Part shown: piece after piece, positions 1 through 8,847 of the stretch
How positions within the stretch are numbered: position 1 is the first letter of the stretch
Layout of the letters: the number at the start of each line of letters is the position of its first letter
Source of the DNA: Aestuariirhabdus sp049985285
Lineage (GTDB): Bacteria > Pseudomonadota > Gammaproteobacteria > Pseudomonadales > Aestuariirhabdaceae
Direction of reading: 5' to 3'
Length of the DNA: 64,000 bases
Assembly (NCBI RefSeq): GCF_049985285.1
Contig: NZ_JBNIEU010000001.1
Location: 124,001 to 188,000, forward strand
Notes under the pieces: generated by a model
Told to the model about the DNA's origin: nothing
The model's input: the letters and a program-made list of their open reading frames with translations, nothing else
Database searches by the model: none
Made by a program: the position numbers and the translations under genes

Positions 1-650
1 TCGATGACGCACTGTGATTGCTTGTGGGCAAACAAAACCGCACCCAGCATCTCGTCTTCGGTCAACTCATCAGCTTCAGATTCAACCATCAGTACCGCAT
101 CACGGGTACCGGCAACAATCATGTCCAGCAAAGAGTCTTCGAGCTGGGCAAAACTTGGGTTGAGCATGTAACCGTCTTCTTCGGTAAAGCCAACACGGGC
201 CACACCGATGGGGCCGTCAAATGGAATACCGGAGATGGCCAGTGCAGCGGAGGTACCGATCATGGCAGCGATATCTGGATCCTGTACCTTATCGGTGGAC
301 ATCACAGTACAGGTTACCTGTACTTCGTTCATGAAGCCCTTGGGGAACAGGGGGCGGATCGGACGATCGATTACACGGGATGTCAGCGTTTCACGCTCGG
401 AGGGACGACCTTCACGCTTGAAGAAACTACCGGGGATTTTACCCGCAGCATAGGTCTTCTCCTGATAGTGAACAGAGAGGGGGAACCATCCCCGACTCGG
501 GTCTGCGGTCTTGGAGCCAACCACTGTAGTCAGCACGGACAAGCCGCCCATAGTTACCATTACAGCGCCTGTTGCCTGGCGCGCGATACGACCTGTTTCC
601 AGGGTTACGGTTTGATCACCGAATTGAAATGTCTTAGTTACCGGGTTCAC
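1..650 (-). CDS. pnp: Polynucleotide phosphorylase, N-terminal part
   Basis: PNPase is a trimeric 3'-5' phosphorolytic exoribonuclease that degrades mRNA and forms part of the degradosome. The visible part is the first 216 codons, which is the first RNase PH domain; it reads NPVTKTFQFGDQTVTLETGR near the start and RPIRPLFPKGF further on. The rest lies beyond base 1. The start is a GTG at 650, preceded by an AAGGA-type ribosome site, and no ATG fits the family N-terminus. It lies downstream of rpsO on the same strand, as in other gammaproteobacteria, and its leader carries hairpins that suggest RNase III-linked autoregulation. Confidence 0.95.
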   Translation of the reverse strand, partial: MNPVTKTFQFGDQTVTLETGRIARQATGAVMVTMGGLSVLTTVVGSKTADPSRGWFPLSVHYQEKTYAAGKIPGSFFKREGRPSERETLTSRVIDRPIRPLFPKGFMNEVQVTCTVMSTDKVQDPDIAAMIGTSAALAISGIPFDGPIGVARVGFTEEDGYMLNPSFAQLEDSLLDMIVAGTRDAVLMVESEADELTEDEMLGAVLFAHKQSQCVI

Positions 651-819
651 GGTTGTTTCCTTCTTTCACTTACTGTGTGTCAAAAATATCTGATTTTGTC
701 TGTTTACCACTTTCTCTTTACTGCTTTGCCGCAAGGCGGCTCGCCTGCGCACCCCATGCTGACCACATCATCTACTCTTTCAAGTGGCCCAACTGTCGGG
801 GAGTCCTGCACAAACAAAA

Positions 820-854
820 CACCGCTAGAGATTCCGAAAGAATCAATAGCGGTG
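820..854 (-). promoter_or_regulatory. Long hairpin in the pnp leader, RNase III-type
   Basis: The arms CACCGCTA and TAGCGGTG (820-827 and 847-854) enclose an inner GATTC/GAATC stem (830-834 and 840-844) with a short loop. A long interrupted stem between rpsO and pnp is the position where RNase III cleaves in E. coli to start PNPase autoregulation. The structure is seen directly; the role is inferred from position. Confidence 0.6.
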
Positions 855-866
855 CTTGAAAAACGC

Positions 867-890
867 AATACCCACCAAAAGGTGGGTATT
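867..890 (-). terminator. Rho-independent terminator after rpsO
   Basis: A perfect 10-bp stem (AATACCCACC / GGTGGGTATT) with a 4-base loop is followed on the minus strand by GCG and a T-tract. It sits just after the rpsO stop codon and matches the partial terminator that separates rpsO from pnp in related bacteria. Confidence 0.85.
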
Positions 891-911
891 TAGCCGAAAA
901 GTCATTCAGGC

Positions 912-1181
912 TTAGCGACGCAGACCGAGGCTGCTAATCAACGCCTTGTAACGATCAACGTTCTTGCCCTTGAGGTAGTCCAGCAACTTACGACGCTGGT
1001 TTACCATACGGATCAAGCCACGACGTGAGTGGTGATCCTTGTGGTGACCCTTGAAGTGACCCTGCAGGCTCTCGATGTTAACGGTCAGCAGAGCGACCTG
1101 TACTTCGGGAGAACCGGTATCGCCTTCGGCTTGTTGATACTGTTTAACGACTTCTGCTTTCTTTTCAGCACTTAATGCCAT
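912..1181 (-). CDS. rpsO: 30S ribosomal protein S15
   Basis: S15 binds 16S rRNA early in 30S assembly. The protein starts MALSAEKKAEVVKQYQQ and has 89 residues, the usual family length. It contains the conserved HxxDHHSRRGL stretch and ends near LISSLGLRR. The ATG at 1181 was chosen over an upstream in-frame extension because it gives the family N-terminus and has a GGAGAAAT ribosome site. It lies between truB and pnp, the standard order. Confidence 0.98.
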   Translation of the reverse strand: MALSAEKKAEVVKQYQQAEGDTGSPEVQVALLTVNIESLQGHFKGHHKDHHSRRGLIRMVNQRRKLLDYLKGKNVDRYKALISSLGLRR

Positions 1182-1323
1182 GGTATTTCTCCATCTAAAT
1201 ATGCATGGGACAGCCTTGGACTGCCATATATTCAGGTATAACCGTGCATATTTACAGTCACCCTGATTGTGCCGCAACCCCTTCCGGGGCCAGCGGATGC
1301 GCGATTATAACAGAGATATCTGG

Positions 1324-2253
1324 CTAGCGTACAATTAATCGCCGGGGCGCAATACGGCCGTCATGGTCCACTTCGCCGATCCCCAAAAATACGCGCTCAC
1401 CCCCATCTGCCTGCTGGTAAATACGCACCCAGCCAGAAGCGGGGGACTTGGGCACCATCACCGCCTGGCCCTGACCGATATAGTAGGCACTCGTCTCTCC
1501 GACGATCACTTGCGGCCAATCGATCACGGCCGTGTCCGGGGGAATAAGCAGGGCATCAAGGGCATCAAACCCGCCCTCATCGAGAATTGCCTCCAGCGCT
1601 GCAATACTATAACTCTGGGACTCCTCGAAGGGACCGGCACGATAACGACGTAGCGCCTTGACGTAAGCACCACAGCCGAGCTCATCACCAAGATCCTGCA
1701 CCAGGGAGCGAATATAGGTGCCCTTGCTGCACAACACCTTAAGCTGCGCTTCGCCATCGCTAAAACCGTTACACAACAGCTCATAGATCACCACCGAACG
1801 CGCCTTGCGTTCGATTTCGATCCCCTCACGGGCGAGCTTGTAAAGCGGCTTTCCGTCCACCTTAAGCGCCGAATACATCGGCGGCACCTGCTGTTGCGGA
1901 CCACGAAACTGCTGCATCACCTGTTCCAGCCGGGCATCATCAAACGCGGGCCGGGCGACCTCGGTTAACTGACCCTCGGCATCGCCGGTGTCACTGCGCG
2001 CACCAAAACGCGCGGTAGTGATATAGCCCTTATCGGAATCGAGGAGGTACTGGGAGAACTTGGTCGCCTCACCGAGACAGATGGGCAGCACACCGGTTGC
2101 CAGGGGATCAAGACTGCCGGTATGACCCGCCTTGGCAGCGCCATAGAGACGCTTTACCCGCTGCAACACGCCGTTAGAGGTTTCACCCTGATGCTTATCC
2201 ACCAGTACGATCCCACTAATATTGCGCCCTCGATGACGTCGCCCCACCCGCAA
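1324..2253 (-). CDS. truB: tRNA pseudouridine-55 synthase
   Basis: TruB isomerises uridine 55 in the T-loop of elongator tRNAs. The catalytic motif GSLDPLATGVLPICLGEATK with its conserved Asp is present, as is the GTYIRSLVQDLG motif; a C-terminal PUA-like segment follows. Length is 309 residues. The start is probably TTG at 2253, abutting the rbfA stop codon at 2254, which implies translational coupling. A GTG two codons later is an alternative. Confidence 0.96.
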   Translation of the reverse strand: MRVGRRHRGRNISGIVLVDKHQGETSNGVLQRVKRLYGAAKAGHTGSLDPLATGVLPICLGEATKFSQYLLDSDKGYITTARFGARSDTGDAEGQLTEVARPAFDDARLEQVMQQFRGPQQQVPPMYSALKVDGKPLYKLAREGIEIERKARSVVIYELLCNGFSDGEAQLKVLCSKGTYIRSLVQDLGDELGCGAYVKALRRYRAGPFEESQSYSIAALEAILDEGGFDALDALLIPPDTAVIDWPQVIVGETSAYYIGQGQAVMVPKSPASGWVRIYQQADGGERVFLGIGEVDHDGRIAPRRLIVR

Positions 2254-2649
2254 CTACTCCGGTGTATCGGAATCGTCACGGGGATGCTGACTGTCTTCGG
2301 TCATCGCCCGGTCGATCAGGGAGGAAAGATGACGCCCACGGGACAGGCTCTCATCGTAGTGAAAACTGAGCTGGGGGGTGATGCGCAATTTCACCGCACG
2401 CGCCAACCTGGAGCGCAAGAATCCGGCCGCACTGTTGAGCACTTTTAGCTGCTCCTCAATAGCGTCCTGACTCTCCTCCCCCATAAAGGTCACGTGCACC
2501 CGCGCATAGGCCAGGTCACGGCTGACGTCAACGCCACTCACCGTGACCATACCCAGGCGGGGGTCCTTGATCTCCTGCTGTATAGCGCGTGCCAACTCCT
2601 TCTGGAGCTGGTCCGCAACACGCTGGGTACGACTGTAGTCTTTTGGCAT
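2254..2649 (-). CDS. rbfA: 30S ribosome-binding factor A
   Basis: RbfA is a KH-like protein that binds immature 30S subunits and aids 16S rRNA 5' end processing and cold adaptation. The 131-residue product opens MPKDYSRTQRVADQLQKELA and has the conserved DPRLGMVTVSGVDVSRDLAYA stretch. It lies six bases after infB and directly abuts truB, so it is within the nusA-infB operon. Confidence 0.97.
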   Translation of the reverse strand: MPKDYSRTQRVADQLQKELARAIQQEIKDPRLGMVTVSGVDVSRDLAYARVHVTFMGEESQDAIEEQLKVLNSAAGFLRSRLARAVKLRITPQLSFHYDESLSRGRHLSSLIDRAMTEDSQHPRDDSDTPE

Positions 2650-2655
2650 TATCGA

Positions 2656-5169
2656 TTATTTATCCAGGGTACGGGCCACTTGGACACCTTTAAAGACCTC
2701 GATCATGTCGCCGACCTTCACATCGTTGTAGCTCTTAACACCGATACCACACTCGACGCCATTACGAACCTCATTAACATCATCCTTGTAGCGACGCAGG
2801 GATTCCAGCTCGCCCTCGAACACAACGACGTTGTCACGCAGTACACGAATACGCTCACTACGGAAAACGGTGCCTTCAACCACCATACAGCCGGCGATTG
2901 CACCCAACTTGGGCGAACGGAATACGTCACGTACCTCGGCGATACCCACGATCTCTTCACGCAGCTCCGAGCCCAACAGTCCGGTCAGCGCTTTGGTAAC
3001 ATCATCGATAATGTCGTAGATTACGCTGTAGTAGCGTAGATCCACATCTTCATTTTCGACGATTCGACGCGCACTGGCATCAGCCCGTACATTAAAACCA
3101 AAGATGACCGCATTTGAAGCCAGGGCCAGGTTGGCGTCGGTTTCGGTGATACCGCCCACACCGCTGGACACCACCTTAACGCTGACCTCTTCATTACCCA
3201 TATCGCTGAGGGCACCGATCAACGCTTCCAGGGAGCCCCGCACGTCGGTTTTCAACACCACATTGAGGGTCTTGCGCTCGGTCCCCATATTATCGAACAA
3301 GTTCTCCATCTTGGAGGCTTGTGCACGAGCCAGCTTGACCTCGCGGAACTTACCCTGACGGAACAGGGCGATCTCGCGAGCCTTACGCTCATCACGTACG
3401 ACCAACATCTCGTCACCGGCATCGGGAGTACCGTCGAGGCCCAAGATCTCGACCGGGATAGAGGGTCCCGCCGCCTTAATAGGCGCACCGTTCTCGTCAA
3501 GCATCGCACGCACACGACCGTACTGCTGGCCAACCAGAACATTATCACCGGCGCGCAGGGTACCGTTTTGAACCAGTACCGTTGCAACGGGCCCACGCCC
3601 CTTGTCCAGACGCGACTCAACCACAACACCCTTACCAGGAGCATCGGGCACAGCGTTTAGTTCGAGCATTTCCGCCTGCAGCAATATTGAGTCGAGCAGA
3701 TCATCGATACCAAGACCGGTATGGGCTGACACAGGAATAAACGGAGTATCACCACCCCAATCCTCAGGGAGAACATCCCGCGCAGACATTTCGCTCTTAA
3801 CACGCTCGACGTCGGCCCCCTCCTTATCCATTTTGTTCATTGCCACAACGAGAGGGACACCTGCCGCCTTGGCGTGCTGAATCGCCTCCTCGGTCTGCGG
3901 CATCAAGCCGTCATCTGCCGCAACTACCAGGATGACGATATCGGTTGCCTTGGCTCCCCGAGCTCGCATTGCAGTAAATGCGGCGTGACCGGGAGTATCC
4001 AGGAAGGTGATCATGCCGTGGCCGGTTTCTACGTGGTAGGCACCGATATGCTGGGTAATACCGCCCGCTTCACCCGCCTGAACCTTGGCCTTACGAATGT
4101 AATCGAGCAGTGAGGTTTTACCATGGTCAACGTGACCCATAACGGTAACCACCGGAGCCCGCGTCTGGGACTCACCTTCGTGTTCTTCCTGCTGATCAGC
4201 GCCCAGGCTATCTTCGATCGCATCGGCATTAACCAACTTGACCTTGTGACCCATCTCCTCAACCACAATGCTCGCGGTCTCCTGATCGATCACCTGATTG
4301 ATCGTCACCATGGTACCCATAGTGAACATCATTTTGATCACTTCAGCAGCCTTCACCGACATACGCTGGGCCAATTCGGCGACAGTGATAGTTTCAGGCA
4401 GCGCAACTTCGCGCACAACTGGTGCGGTAGGTTTCTCGAAAGCATGCTCTGCTTGCTGGTTGCCGCGACGCTGGCTTGCCCGCCCCGCACGCGCCTTAGC
4501 ACTACCTTTGCGCGCCTTATCGCTACGATGCAAGGTACCACGACCGCCACCGCCCGGGGATCGCTTGCCACGGCCAGCTCCCCGATCATTTTCCTTACGG
4601 CGCTGCTCTTCGGCTTCACGACGAGCTTTCTCCAGCTCCGCCCGGCGTGCATCTTCCGCAGACTTGCGCTCCTGCTCTGCCGCGCTGCGCTCTGCGTCAA
4701 GCCGCTCAGATTCGCGACGCTCGGAGTCTGACTTCTTGCGCGCTTCCTCCTCCTGTCGCTCGGCCTCGAGGCGCTGACGCGCTTCCTGCAGCTTACGATC
4801 CTCTTCTTCTACCTTACGCAAGGCCTCTTCACGACGAGACTTTTCCACCTCTACCTCAGGGGCGAGGTTGCGCTTTACATAAGTACGCTTCTGCCTGACC
4901 TCAACATTAACGGTCTTACCCTTGGCCGTACCACCCACTTTAAGCTGACTCACGGTCTTGCGCTTGAGGGTGATTTTGTTGGGCTCGGACCCGTCGTCCG
5001 CTTCACCATGGCTACGCTTAAGGTGTGCTAACAGAATCTGTTTCTCTTCGTCGGTAATTGAATCACCACCCGACTTCTGAGATAGCCCTGCGTCTTTCAT
5101 CTGCTCCAGCATGCGATCTACCGGAGTACCAACAACCTGTGCGAGCTGATCTACCGTCACTTCTGACAT
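2656..5169 (-). CDS. infB: Translation initiation factor IF-2
   Basis: IF-2 is the GTPase that places fMet-tRNA on the 30S subunit and promotes subunit joining. The 837-residue protein has an IF2_N domain at 1-50, a long charged low-complexity helix rich in Glu, Arg and Ala (about 105-195), a second IF2_N domain (about 258-310), the G1 loop GHVDHGKT at 345-352, the DTPGH and NKMD motifs, and C-terminal domains ending GVQVARTLDK. The ATG at 5169 gives the family start MSEVTVDQLA and is preceded by GGAGAAC. Its gene is 13 bases after nusA. Confidence 0.98.
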   Translation of the reverse strand: MSEVTVDQLAQVVGTPVDRMLEQMKDAGLSQKSGGDSITDEEKQILLAHLKRSHGEADDGSEPNKITLKRKTVSQLKVGGTAKGKTVNVEVRQKRTYVKRNLAPEVEVEKSRREEALRKVEEEDRKLQEARQRLEAERQEEEARKKSDSERRESERLDAERSAAEQERKSAEDARRAELEKARREAEEQRRKENDRGAGRGKRSPGGGGRGTLHRSDKARKGSAKARAGRASQRRGNQQAEHAFEKPTAPVVREVALPETITVAELAQRMSVKAAEVIKMMFTMGTMVTINQVIDQETASIVVEEMGHKVKLVNADAIEDSLGADQQEEHEGESQTRAPVVTVMGHVDHGKTSLLDYIRKAKVQAGEAGGITQHIGAYHVETGHGMITFLDTPGHAAFTAMRARGAKATDIVILVVAADDGLMPQTEEAIQHAKAAGVPLVVAMNKMDKEGADVERVKSEMSARDVLPEDWGGDTPFIPVSAHTGLGIDDLLDSILLQAEMLELNAVPDAPGKGVVVESRLDKGRGPVATVLVQNGTLRAGDNVLVGQQYGRVRAMLDENGAPIKAAGPSIPVEILGLDGTPDAGDEMLVVRDERKAREIALFRQGKFREVKLARAQASKMENLFDNMGTERKTLNVVLKTDVRGSLEALIGALSDMGNEEVSVKVVSSGVGGITETDANLALASNAVIFGFNVRADASARRIVENEDVDLRYYSVIYDIIDDVTKALTGLLGSELREEIVGIAEVRDVFRSPKLGAIAGCMVVEGTVFRSERIRVLRDNVVVFEGELESLRRYKDDVNEVRNGVECGIGVKSYNDVKVGDMIEVFKGVQVARTLDK

Positions 5170-5182
5170 TCGCTGTTCTCCT

Positions 5183-6697
5183 CTAATTCGGTTCTGAACC
5201 CTGAGTACTGTCTTCGAACCAGGGGGCACGCGCTGTCATTATCAACTGCCCGGCACGCTCTTCATCAATACCTTCAATCTCCAGCAGGTCATCAACAGCC
5301 TGCTCGGCCAAGTCTTCCATTGTGCAGATACCCTCTGCCGCCAACAGGAAAGCCAGGTGCTTTTCCATACCGTCCATGTTCAGAAGATCTTCTTCCGGAT
5401 GGCTGGACTCAAGCTTCTCTTCATTCGCAATAGCCAACGTCAACAGGCGATCCTTGGCACGCTTGCGCAACTCTTCAACGATTGCTTCATCAAAGCCTTC
5501 GATGTCGAGCATCTCTTCCACGGGTACATAGGCCACCTCCTCTACTGAGGTAAAACCCTCCTCCATCAGCACCATGGCGATATCTTCATCGACATCCAGT
5601 TGCGCCATAAACGTGTGCGCAATGCTGTCTGCTTCCTGACTCTGCTTGGCCCGCGCGTCCTCTTCGGTCATCACGTTAAGGGCCCAGCCGGTTAGCTCAC
5701 TCGCCAAGCGTACGTTTTGACCGCTGCGACCAATCGCCTGAGCAAGGTTGTCTTCGACCACCGCTACATCCATCGTATGGGACTCTTCGTCCACTACGAT
5801 AGAGGCAACGTCGGCTGGGGACATCGCGTTGATAACCAACTGCGCCGGGTTATCGTCCCACAAAATAATATCGACACGCTCGCCGCCCAGCTCACCGGAT
5901 ACAGCTTGTACACGGGATCCACGCATACCTACGCAAGCGCCCACAGGATCGATTCGGCCGTCATTGGTTTTTACCGCGATCTTGGCACGAGAACCCGGAT
6001 CACGCGCTGCGGCACGAATCTCGATCACCTCTTCGGCGATTTCCGGCACTTCGATTTTAAACAGCTCAATCAGTACTTCTGGCGCGGTGCGGCTCAGGAT
6101 CAGCTGCGGGCCACGCTGCTCGGCACGAATCTCCAATAGCATGGCGCGCACACGGGTTCCCACACGGAAACTCTCACGAGGAATAATAAACTCGCGCGGC
6201 ATCAAAGCCTCTGCATTATTACCCAGGTCAATAATGACACTCTCGCGGCTCACTTTCTTTACGGTACCGCTTACCAATTCGCCAACTCGCTCGCGATAGA
6301 GATCGACGACCTGAGCGCGCTCTGCTTCACGAACCTTTTGCACGATAACCTGCTTGGCGGTTTGTGCCGCGATGCGACCGAAATCGACAGATTCAACCTG
6401 CTCTTCCCAGGTACTGCCAATCTCCAGGTTTTCGTCGTTTTCCTTGGCCTCATCCAGCGTTAACTGGGCACCCGGAATTGAGAACTCCTCATCTGTGACG
6501 ACTTCCCAGCGACGGAACGACTCATACTCGCCTGTATTGCGATCAATGACGACGCGAATATCCACATCAGTTTCGTTGACATAACGTTTTTTGGTCGCGG
6601 TGGCTAGCGCACTTTCCATCGCTTCAAAAATAATATCCTGCGGAACTCCTTTTTCATTGGAGACCGATTCAACAACCAGCAAAATCTCTTTACTCAT
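5183..6697 (-). CDS. nusA: Transcription termination/antitermination factor NusA
   Basis: NusA binds RNA polymerase and nascent RNA and modulates pausing, termination and antitermination. The 504-residue product has the N-terminal polymerase-binding domain (MSKEILLVVESVSNEKGVPQ), an S1 domain, KH domains (GACVGMRGSRVQAV and AIGRSGQNVRLA) and two C-terminal acidic repeats with helix-hairpin-helix character. The order rimP-nusA-infB-rbfA-truB is the standard operon. Confidence 0.98.
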   Translation of the reverse strand: MSKEILLVVESVSNEKGVPQDIIFEAMESALATATKKRYVNETDVDIRVVIDRNTGEYESFRRWEVVTDEEFSIPGAQLTLDEAKENDENLEIGSTWEEQVESVDFGRIAAQTAKQVIVQKVREAERAQVVDLYRERVGELVSGTVKKVSRESVIIDLGNNAEALMPREFIIPRESFRVGTRVRAMLLEIRAEQRGPQLILSRTAPEVLIELFKIEVPEIAEEVIEIRAAARDPGSRAKIAVKTNDGRIDPVGACVGMRGSRVQAVSGELGGERVDIILWDDNPAQLVINAMSPADVASIVVDEESHTMDVAVVEDNLAQAIGRSGQNVRLASELTGWALNVMTEEDARAKQSQEADSIAHTFMAQLDVDEDIAMVLMEEGFTSVEEVAYVPVEEMLDIEGFDEAIVEELRKRAKDRLLTLAIANEEKLESSHPEEDLLNMDGMEKHLAFLLAAEGICTMEDLAEQAVDDLLEIEGIDEERAGQLIMTARAPWFEDSTQGSEPN

Positions 6698-6758
6698 GCT
6701 TGCCTCACCTAACGCTTGATCCGACCCCTTACATACGAAGCCGATTCACGCCAACAAA

Positions 6759-7214
6759 TTAAAACCGGGGAACAATGTTCGCCTTATCGATACTATCAAT
6801 AGGAAATAGATATTCGTGATCCTCTACCAGAAGCACCACATCATCGACCTCCACATCCTTGATGACACCCGTAAACTTACGGCGTCCATCGTAGGGCACG
6901 CGTAAGCGAAGGCTTACTGCCTGCCCGACATAAGCCTTGAACTGTTCAATGGTAAACAGCGGCCGATCCATACCGGGTGAGGACACCTCCAGGGTGTACT
7001 CTCCTGCAATAGGGTCCTCTACATCCAGCACCGCGCTGACCTGACGACTGACCGCTTCACAATGCTCGAGAGTGACCCCGTCAGCCGCATCAATAAAAAT
7101 CCGCAGCAGGGTATGGCGCCCCTGGGAGACGTACTCGACCCCCCAAAATTCCAGGGCGAGACCTTCCGTGACTGGCTTCACCAGACCTTCAAGGATTTCC
7201 AACTTGCTTGCCAA
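6759..7214 (-). CDS. rimP: Ribosome maturation factor RimP
   Basis: RimP assists 30S subunit maturation. The 151-residue protein has the signatures AVLDVEDPIAGEYTLEVSSPG and DRPLFT, and ends DKANIVPRF. Translation appears to start at a TTG at 7214: a GGAGG lies seven bases upstream, ideal spacing, and the frame has no nearby ATG that suits the family. It is the first protein gene of the nusA-infB operon, downstream of the initiator tRNA gene. Confidence 0.95.
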   Translation of the reverse strand: MASKLEILEGLVKPVTEGLALEFWGVEYVSQGRHTLLRIFIDAADGVTLEHCEAVSRQVSAVLDVEDPIAGEYTLEVSSPGMDRPLFTIEQFKAYVGQAVSLRLRVPYDGRRKFTGVIKDVEVDDVVLLVEDHEYLFPIDSIDKANIVPRF

Positions 7215-7254
7215 AAGGCAACCTCCCGCGCGTAATCACGACACAAACAGCAGC

Positions 7255-7279
7255 AACAAAAAATGGGCATAAAGCCCAT
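7255..7279 (-). terminator. Attenuator-like hairpin in the rimP leader
   Basis: A perfect 6-bp stem (7263-7268 and 7274-7279) with a 5-base loop is followed on the minus strand by a run of seven T. It lies between the tRNA(fMet) terminator and the rimP start, so it could prematurely stop transcription into rimP-nusA-infB. NusA is known to regulate its own operon in E. coli; a link here is inference. Confidence 0.6.
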
Positions 7280-7329
7280 CCCATAATGCCGACCAGAGAC
7301 CTTCTCTGCCGACGCTCTAAACAGCTAAC

Positions 7330-7355
7330 AAAAAGCCCCTGAATAGGGGCTTTTC
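7330..7355 (-). terminator. Terminator after tRNA(fMet)
   Basis: The stem AAAAGCCCCT / AGGGGCTTTT with the loop GAAT is flanked by an A-tract on one side and a T-tract on the other, so it could work in both directions. It lies just downstream of the tRNA on the minus strand. Confidence 0.85.
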
Positions 7356-7360
7356 TAATA

Positions 7361-7437
<77 letters not shown>

Positions 7438-7549
7438 ACCTATTCGCGGATCGGGATTATAGACTTCAATCCCTGCAAGGTCAACCGGCCTGGTTGTGGC
7501 TGACCCTTCACAATCACTTACCTGACAGCTCATGCTCGCTGTCTAAAAT

Positions 7550-7636
7550 TGGTGCCGAAGGCGGGACTTGAACCCGCACGAGCTATCGCTCACCACCCCC
7601 TCAAGATGGCGTGTCTACCAATTCCACCACTTCGGC
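7550..7636 (-). tRNA. tRNA-Leu (GAG)
   Basis: An 87-base class II tRNA with an encoded CCA, acceptor stem GCCGAAG/CTTCGGC, a long variable arm, and anticodon loop TTGAGGG giving GAG, which reads CUC and CUU codons. It sits between secG and tRNA(fMet), the same place as leuU in E. coli. Confidence 0.97.
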
Positions 7637-7651
7637 AAATTCTTACCCGAC

Positions 7652-8017
7652 TCAGTTCGCCGGCAATTCCGGCGCATCACCCGCCGCAGGAGAAAGATCC
7701 CCAGCTGGCGCATCTGCTGGCAGAGATGGTTGCACCTGCTCAACAGGAATCGTCGGGATTCCATCATTAACATTAACGGTCGCCGCTTTGTCTTTTGCGA
7801 TCACAGCCAAACCAAGACTGGTCAAAAAAAACAGCGTAGCCAACACGCCCGTCATACGGCCCAGAAAGTTACCGGAACCCTGACTACCGAAGACTGTCTG
7901 CGATGCACCACCACCAAAGGACGCACCCGCATCGGCACCCTTGCCCTGCTGCAATAGCACCAGACCAATGACCGCCAAGGCCACCAGAACATGTACGATC
8001 AGTATCACTGTCTCCAT
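7652..8017 (-). CDS. secG: Protein translocase subunit SecG
   Basis: SecG is a small membrane subunit of the SecYEG preprotein channel. The 121-residue protein has two predicted membrane helices (about 3-22 and 54-73) separated by the conserved cytoplasmic loop LLQQGKGADAGASFGGGASQTVFGS. A proline- and alanine-rich tail follows. The ATG at 8017 was preferred to the TTG just before it. tpiA ends only four bases upstream. Confidence 0.96.
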   Translation of the reverse strand: METVILIVHVLVALAVIGLVLLQQGKGADAGASFGGGASQTVFGSQGSGNFLGRMTGVLATLFFLTSLGLAVIAKDKAATVNVNDGIPTIPVEQVQPSLPADAPAGDLSPAAGDAPELPAN

Positions 8018-8021
8018 CAAA

Positions 8022-8768
8022 CTACCCTGCTGCGCGACATATCGCTATAAATTCACTTCCATCAAGGGAAGCTCCACCAACCAGACCACCGTCTATGTCA
8101 GTCTCGGCAAACAGCTCCACCGCGTTCGCGGCTTTAACGCTGCCACCGTAAAGTATTCTCACTTTATCCGCAAGAGACTGGCTAACTGCGGCCAACTCTC
8201 CCCGTATAAAGGCATGCACTGCCTGCGCCTGGGCGGGGGTAGCAGTTAGCCCGGTACCAATTGCCCAAACGGGCTCATAAGCCACCACCCATTCACCGAG
8301 CTCACCAAACTGTTCGTGCTCAAGCAGCGCCCTTAGCTGGCGCCCGACCACTTGCAGGGTTTGCTCTGCATTGCGCTGCTCAAATGTTTCCCCCACACAC
8401 ACTATGGGAACCACACCCGCCGCACTGGCTTGCAACGCTTTGCTTGCAACCAGACTGTCGGTTTCCGCGTACAGTGTACGCCGCTCCGAATGCCCAACGA
8501 TTGCAAACTTGCAGCCTAGATCTGCAACCATCGCTGCAGAGATCTCACCGGTATAGGCACCAGAATCGGCTTCGCTCAGATTCTGCACACCCCACCCAAT
8601 CGAACTGCCACCTAACTGCTCGGCCACCTCAGACAAATAAATTGCTGGCGGACAAACCGCCACATCGGAACCACTCGACTCCGCGGACAGCAGCTGCTTA
8701 AGCAGCTCTCGATTGGCAGACCGACTGCCATTCATCTTCCAGTTTCCAACGACCAAAGATCGACGCAT
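8022..8768 (-). CDS. tpiA: Triose-phosphate isomerase
   Basis: TpiA interconverts dihydroxyacetone phosphate and glyceraldehyde 3-phosphate in glycolysis and gluconeogenesis. The 248-residue protein shows the substrate Lys in GNWKMNG, the catalytic His in VGHSERR, the catalytic Glu in VVAYEPVWAIGTG, and the phosphate-binding ILYGGSVK. It sits between glmM and secG, as in Pseudomonas. Confidence 0.98.
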   Translation of the reverse strand: MRRSLVVGNWKMNGSRSANRELLKQLLSAESSGSDVAVCPPAIYLSEVAEQLGGSSIGWGVQNLSEADSGAYTGEISAAMVADLGCKFAIVGHSERRTLYAETDSLVASKALQASAAGVVPIVCVGETFEQRNAEQTLQVVGRQLRALLEHEQFGELGEWVVAYEPVWAIGTGLTATPAQAQAVHAFIRGELAAVSQSLADKVRILYGGSVKAANAVELFAETDIDGGLVGGASLDGSEFIAICRAAG

Positions 8769-8847
8769 ATAACCCTCAGCTGGCTAGGAAGGCGGGCAAT
8801 CTTAGCGTAGAGATTCCCAAGATACAACCGCCTCCCGAAAAATTAAT

